Of a stretch of 9,949 bases of DNA, positions 6,960 to 9,949 are shown one piece after another. The position numbers and the translations under genes were made by a program. Every line of letters begins with the position of its first letter. The first letter of the stretch is position 1. This stretch comes from JBGTCY01 sp041748615. Lineage in GTDB: Bacteria; Bacteroidota; Bacteroidia; Chitinophagales; CAIOSU01. The stretch lies in NCBI GenBank assembly GCA_041748615.1, contig JBGTCY010000275.1, forward strand, positions 1 through 9,949, written 5' to 3'. The notes under the pieces are model-generated. The model ran no database searches. It was given only the letters and a program-made list of their open reading frames with translations, and had not been told where the DNA came from.

Positions 6960-7754
6960 ATGAAATCCAAACTTTTACTCTCAGTATTGTTCACAGCCGC
7001 TGTCATGAGCAGCGCTTTTGCGAACCAAGTTCATTCAGCCATTCATCTCCGCATGTTTGACGGCAGACCGATTAAAGTAACGCTGAATAACCAGCAACTC
7101 TCCCCGGTCGCTTCACAGCATGATGTTTTCAACCTTACACCGGGCGTTCATCGTTTGCGCGTGTTCGCGGTGCAGCAGCATCCGTTCGGATGGCAACAGA
7201 ATATGCCACAGATTTTCAGAGGCAATATCGAAGTGTTTTCAGGCTATGCCACTTTCGCGTTCATTGACCGTTTTAATCAATTGGTGATTGAAAGGTATGA
7301 GGCATTATACATTCCACCGGTTGTTCCGGTGCAGCAAGTAAGTTTCACAAGCATCCTGAACGGGCAGCCTCCCTGCAATCATCTGCACGGGCAACCTTGT
7401 AATTCTTGTGGTCTGAATATTTTTCCAAATAACAACAATCCAATGTATTCAAATCCGGTAAATTCTATTTACCCGATGCATCCTGATGATTTTCATCAGT
7501 TGTTGAGAGTCATACAAACAAAATCGTTTGACAGCGTGCGCAAGCAAATCGCGTTGGGTGCGTTGAGTAATAACTACTTCACTTCCAGCCAAATCAGACA
7601 ACTGTTGGGAGTATTCACTTTTGAATCAACGAAAGTTGAAGTGGCGAAGCAGGCTTACAATAGCGTGGTGGACCCGGAACGGTATTACTTAGTTTATGAC
7701 GCCTTCACATTCTCCAGCAGCATCAACCAGTTGCAGGCTTATGTAGGCAGATAA
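6960..7754 (+). CDS. Secreted DUF4476 domain protein
   Basis: The product has 264 residues and unknown molecular function. It starts with a clear signal peptide (MKSKLLLSVLFTAAVMSSAFA, probable cleavage after residue 21). Residues 25-113 form a beta-rich domain (IHLRMFDGRPIKVTLNNQQL, then PGVHRLRVFAV) that looks like the small surface-type domain preceding DUF4476 in related proteins. A Pro/Asn-rich linker (about 118-172) contains a Cys/His cluster, CNHLHGQPCNSC at 139-150. Residues 174-262 match the DUF4476 pattern: DFHQLLRVIQTKSFD, FTSSQIRQLLGVFTFESTKVEVAKQAY, then VDPERYYLVYDAFTFSSSINQLQAYV. The family is largely restricted to Bacteroidota as far as I know. The start is fixed by the signal peptide and by GGAGG five bases upstream. 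The gene appears monocistronic, ending at a strong terminator. Confidence 0.87.
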   Translation: MKSKLLLSVLFTAAVMSSAFANQVHSAIHLRMFDGRPIKVTLNNQQLSPVASQHDVFNLTPGVHRLRVFAVQQHPFGWQQNMPQIFRGNIEVFSGYATFAFIDRFNQLVIERYEALYIPPVVPVQQVSFTSILNGQPPCNHLHGQPCNSCGLNIFPNNNNPMYSNPVNSIYPMHPDDFHQLLRVIQTKSFDSVRKQIALGALSNNYFTSSQIRQLLGVFTFESTKVEVAKQAYNSVVDPERYYLVYDAFTFSSSINQLQAYVGR

Positions 7755-7781
7755 AAATATCAAAACTTAGAGGGCAGAGGG

Positions 7782-7829
7782 GAAACGGGAGATTTGCGCC
7801 AGGCGCAGGTTTCCCGTTTCTTATTTTTT
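7782..7829 (+). terminator. Strong nested intrinsic terminator after DUF4476 gene
   Basis: An outer 9-bp perfect stem (GAAACGGGA at 7782-7790, TCCCGTTTC at 7812-7820) encloses a GC-rich inner stem (TGCGCC at 7795-7800, GGCGCA at 7802-7807). TTATTTTTT follows directly at 7821-7829. The T-run lies on the plus-strand side only, so it terminates the DUF4476 transcript. It may also hinder minus-strand readthrough from the exporter gene. Confidence 0.85.
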
Positions 7830-7853
7830 CCCTATAGGAGGGACACGGGACGA

Positions 7854-7906
7854 GGACAATTTATGATTGACGATTGATGATGGACGATTAATGGACAATG
7901 GACAAC
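7854..7906. repeat. Degenerate short tandem repeats (TGGACAAT / GATTGA type)
   Basis: The stretch contains GGACAAT (7854), TGGACGAT (7881), TGGACAAT (7892) and TGGACAAC (7899), with GATTGACGATTGATGATG between them. It is an imperfect 8-11 base repeat between two convergent genes. Similar low-complexity tracts are, in my experience, common between genes in Bacteroidota. I see no coding potential or clear regulatory role. Confidence 0.55.
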
Positions 7907-7939
7907 CCCAAATCTTTCCGCATACTTCTCTATTTCGAA

Positions 7940-8545
7940 TTAAAAAAATATCGAAAAAGCTAACCGCAATGAAAACAAAATTAAAATCACACCAATCACC
8001 CGGTAAACGGGCAGCAGATAGTCGGGACGGATGAAGCGTTTGATGCGATGCGCGAAGAGAACTTTCAGCGTGTCGGTGGTGAGGATGCCGAGCAGGGCAG
8101 CACCAAGGAAACCGGCAAGGTCATAGCTGATGTCGAACTTGGAGCGTCCGTAGCTGAAAATACCAATCCAGATGGCGAATACAAACGGGTTTAAAAAATT
8201 AATTAAAAATCCTTTTGCGAAAAAAGCGGGATAATCGCGGGTGCGGAGTATGACCTGCTCACCGGCAGCGATGGTGGGACGTATCACATACTTCATTCCA
8301 AGCGCAAAAAGCACAATAGCGCCTGCAACAGTCAGCCACAGGCGATTGTCCGGATTTCTGACGAAAGAAATCGCGCCAAACGCGCACAATCCCACGCACA
8401 GCACATCGCTGAAAAAAATCCCCAGCGCCACGCTCATGCCGCTGCCGATGCCGTTTTGCAGTGTGCTTTTCAATAATGTAAAAAAAACAGGACCTATCAG
8501 AATGACCATCGCCAGACCAATGCCATACCCTTCAATGAAAGCCAT
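7940..8545 (-). CDS. LysE/RhtB-family inner-membrane exporter
   Basis: The 201-residue polytopic membrane protein has about six hydrophobic segments (roughly 5-27, 37-60, 68-88, 109-130, 141-163, 180-200). It carries the LysE-superfamily hallmarks: an early LIGPVFFTLLKSTLQNG block (16-32) followed by a Gly-rich helix (GSGMSVALGIFFSDV), and KGFLINFLNPFVFAIWIG (111-128) in the middle. The family exports amino acids such as lysine, arginine, threonine or homoserine; the substrate here cannot be told from sequence. The length is typical. The start is ATG at 8545 with no Shine-Dalgarno site. It lies 81 bp after pyrD on the same strand, and I saw no terminator between them, so readthrough is possible. 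Confidence 0.88.
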   Translation of the reverse strand: MAFIEGYGIGLAMVILIGPVFFTLLKSTLQNGIGSGMSVALGIFFSDVLCVGLCAFGAISFVRNPDNRLWLTVAGAIVLFALGMKYVIRPTIAAGEQVILRTRDYPAFFAKGFLINFLNPFVFAIWIGIFSYGRSKFDISYDLAGFLGAALLGILTTDTLKVLFAHRIKRFIRPDYLLPVYRVIGVILILFSLRLAFSIFF

Positions 8546-8626
8546 GCTGCGAAATTGTGAAGTTTTTATTTGTGATTAGTTTTAGAATGAGAAGATAGGT
8601 GAGTGGATTTTCACATCTAAATTGAA

Positions 8627-9664
8627 TCATCTCTCTCTCTGGAGGAGTTCATTGCAAATCTTTTTCACCAATGCCGGTCCTTCATAAATGAACCCCGTGT
8701 AAACCTGCAACAAGGCTGCGCCCGCTTCGATTTTTTCTTTAGCGTCTTTGGGTGAAAAAATTCCACCCACACCGATAAGAGGAATTTGTTGGTTGGAATT
8801 TTCATAAAGGTATTGCAGCACGTTAGTTGATTTTTCCTTCACCGGTTTTCCGCTCAGGCCGCCCGCACCGATTTTTTCCAAAGCTGTTTTTTCAGTCTTT
8901 AACTCCTCGCGGCTGATGGTGGTGTTGGTTGCGATGATGCCGTCAATCTTGCTTGCTTGCACGATTTCCAGAATGTCATTTAATTGCTCCTGCGATAGGT
9001 CAGGAGCGATTTTCAGCAAGACCGGCTTCCTTGCGGGTCGCGCGTTGTTGCGCAGCTGCAGTGTGTTCAGGATGTGCAGTAAGGGCGCTTTTTCCTGCAA
9101 CTCCCGCAATCCGGGTGTGTTGGGCGAGCTGACATTCACCACGAAATAATCCACATGGTCGAATAAAATATCGAAACATTTTACATAATCATTCACAGCT
9201 TTTTCATTGGGCGTTTGTTTGTTTTTGCCGATGTTGCCCCCGACTATAATTTTGCTTTTTCTTTGCTTCAGTCTTTGCGCGATTTTTTCAGCCCCGTCAT
9301 TATTAAAACCCATGCGGTTAATCAGCGCGTTGTCTTTGGGCAAGCGAAACAAGCGCGGTTGCTCGTTGCCGGGCTGGGGGAGGGGCGTTACCGTTCCTAT
9401 TTCAATAAAGCCGAAACCGAGACACGCAAGTTCGTCAATGTATTCCGCGTTTTTATCAAAACCTGCTGCCAGTCCTACGGGATTAGGAAAATTCAGTCCG
9501 AAAATTGTTTTGTTCAGCCGGTTTTCGTTAACACAATACAGCCAGCGGAAAATCGCTTTCTTTCCGGGCACCATTAAAATGATTTTCAATAATCCAAGCG
9601 TGAAATGATGCGCTGTTTCGGCAGGCAACAGAAATAAGAGCGGGCGGATGAGCAATTTGAACAT
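8627..9664 (-). CDS. pyrD: Dihydroorotate dehydrogenase (quinone), class 2
   Basis: PyrD oxidises dihydroorotate to orotate, the fourth step of de novo UMP synthesis, and passes electrons through FMN to membrane quinone. From the ATG at 9664 the product has 345 residues. The N-terminal hydrophobic helix region MFKLLIRPLLFLLPAETAHH is the class 2 membrane/quinone-binding extension. The FMN and active-site motifs are AAGFDKN (67-72, K71), NRMGFNN (116-122), NVSSPNTPGLR (177-187, catalytic base S180 with N177 and N182), KIAPDL (K218), NTT (247-249), GAGGLSGKP (266-274), GVGGIFS (298-304) and VYTGFIYEGP (321-330). A TTG four codons upstream is possible, but ATG gives the canonical family start. 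It sits 27 bp after the DUF5690-like gene on the same strand. Confidence 0.96.
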   Translation of the reverse strand: MFKLLIRPLLFLLPAETAHHFTLGLLKIILMVPGKKAIFRWLYCVNENRLNKTIFGLNFPNPVGLAAGFDKNAEYIDELACLGFGFIEIGTVTPLPQPGNEQPRLFRLPKDNALINRMGFNNDGAEKIAQRLKQRKSKIIVGGNIGKNKQTPNEKAVNDYVKCFDILFDHVDYFVVNVSSPNTPGLRELQEKAPLLHILNTLQLRNNARPARKPVLLKIAPDLSQEQLNDILEIVQASKIDGIIATNTTISREELKTEKTALEKIGAGGLSGKPVKEKSTNVLQYLYENSNQQIPLIGVGGIFSPKDAKEKIEAGAALLQVYTGFIYEGPALVKKICNELLQRER

Positions 9665-9691
9665 GGAGCACGGCAAAAATAATTTATTTGT

Positions 9692-9949
9692 CTATGAACG
9701 CTCCACTTCTTTATTTTTGAAATACAATAATGCGCCCAGCATCAACGTGCCGCCAACGATGGCTAAAGCGTAGTTGCTGTAAATAAAAAAATCCAACCAG
9801 CTCAGATTAGCCTGGCCATAGTTTTTGTAAAACAAAGTCGCAACGCTGCCGAGGTAGCCGAACGAATCCGCCACATAAATCAGAAATCCCGCGTTGCTCA
9901 CGTATTTGAACGTGGCAATGAGCCGCTCGAACAAAATGCAATTAAAAGG
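9692..9949 (-). CDS. Probable DUF5690 multi-pass membrane protein, C-terminal part only
   Basis: The frame is open to the right edge (PFNCILFERLIATF from the last bases), so only about the last 85 residues are seen and the start lies outside. Two hydrophobic segments are visible, around FLIYVADSFGYLGSVATLFY and YALAIVGGTLMLGALLYF, followed by a charged tail KNKEVERS. The PFN-x4-ERLIATF and NAGFLIYVADSFGYLGSV blocks match my memory of DUF5690, an MFS-like Bacteroidota membrane family of unknown substrate. The fragment is too short for certainty; another transporter family remains possible. The stop is 27 bp upstream of the pyrD start, so the two may share a transcript. Confidence 0.65.
   Translation of the reverse strand, partial: PFNCILFERLIATFKYVSNAGFLIYVADSFGYLGSVATLFYKNYGQANLSWLDFFIYSNYALAIVGGTLMLGALLYFKNKEVERS

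Noticed and set aside
7927..7958. Inverted repeat TTTCGA/TCGAAA around the LysE-family stop codon as a terminator
   Set aside because: The stem is short and A/T-rich, and no T-run follows it on the minus strand.
8241..8579. 112-residue plus-strand open frame opposite the LysE-family gene
   Set aside because: It is antisense to a gene with clear transmembrane segments and family motifs, and its own sequence is low-information.
8630..8641. CT/AG dinucleotide run at the 3' end of pyrD as a phase-variation tract
   Set aside because: It is only about five units long and lies in the last codons, so slippage would alter just the final residues.
9207..9608. Two overlapping plus-strand open frames of 133 and 120 residues opposite pyrD
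   Set aside because: Both are antisense to pyrD, whose motifs are complete; neither has a domain or a plausible start signal.
1..9949. Search for a defence system, CRISPR array, prophage, toxin-antitoxin pair or insertion sequence
   Set aside because: No such genes, direct-repeat arrays or transposase motifs are visible; the gene content is envelope, metabolism and transport.

Overview
The window comes from a member of the Bacteroidota, probably an uncultured or environmental lineage near the Chitinophagales, Sphingobacteriales or Flavobacteriales; I cannot place it more finely. The evidence is a secreted repeat protein ending in a type IX secretion (T9SS) type A sorting domain, a Bacteroidota-style LptD with a long barrel and C-terminal HCW and LQDLKL motifs, a DUF4476 protein, a probable DUF5690 protein, and mostly A/T-rich start regions without Shine-Dalgarno sequences. 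There are no RNA genes, CRISPR arrays, insertion sequences or phage genes. This is a mostly housekeeping chromosomal stretch, and I do not see a clear undescribed multigene system in it.

Layout. (1) Positions 3-2768 (+): the C-terminal part of a large T9SS-exported surface protein with tandem ~202-residue repeats; its start lies before the window. (2) Positions 2769-2902: a short, heavily folded convergent intergenic region. (3) Positions 2903-4042 (-): a periplasmic N-acetylmuramoyl-L-alanine amidase with a SPOR-like tail. A 74-bp intergenic region carrying a 7-bp inverted repeat separates it from the divergent lptD at 4117-6789 (+). (4) Positions 6790-6959: a weak terminator-like hairpin, a REP-like palindrome, a degenerate sigma-54-like box and a strong Shine-Dalgarno sequence, all ahead of a DUF4476 secreted protein (6960-7754, +) that ends at a strong nested intrinsic terminator. 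(5) Positions 7755-7939: that terminator followed by short degenerate repeats. (6) Minus strand, reading from the right edge: a truncated DUF5690-like membrane protein (9949-9692), pyrD (9664-8627) and a LysE-family exporter (8545-7940). The first two are tightly spaced and may be co-transcribed; the exporter follows after 81 bp.

How the genes fit together. The divergent amidase/lptD pair is an envelope-building module: one remodels peptidoglycan, the other inserts lipopolysaccharide into the outer membrane. PyrD is the quinone-linked step of pyrimidine synthesis. The LysE and DUF5690 genes are inner-membrane proteins of unknown substrate. The surface protein and the DUF4476 protein are lineage-specific exported proteins of unknown role. 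The points most worth a second look are the Cys/His cluster and distinctive upstream region of the DUF4476 gene, the cysteine pattern of LptD, the structured convergent region at 2786-2855, and the internal repeats of the surface protein.
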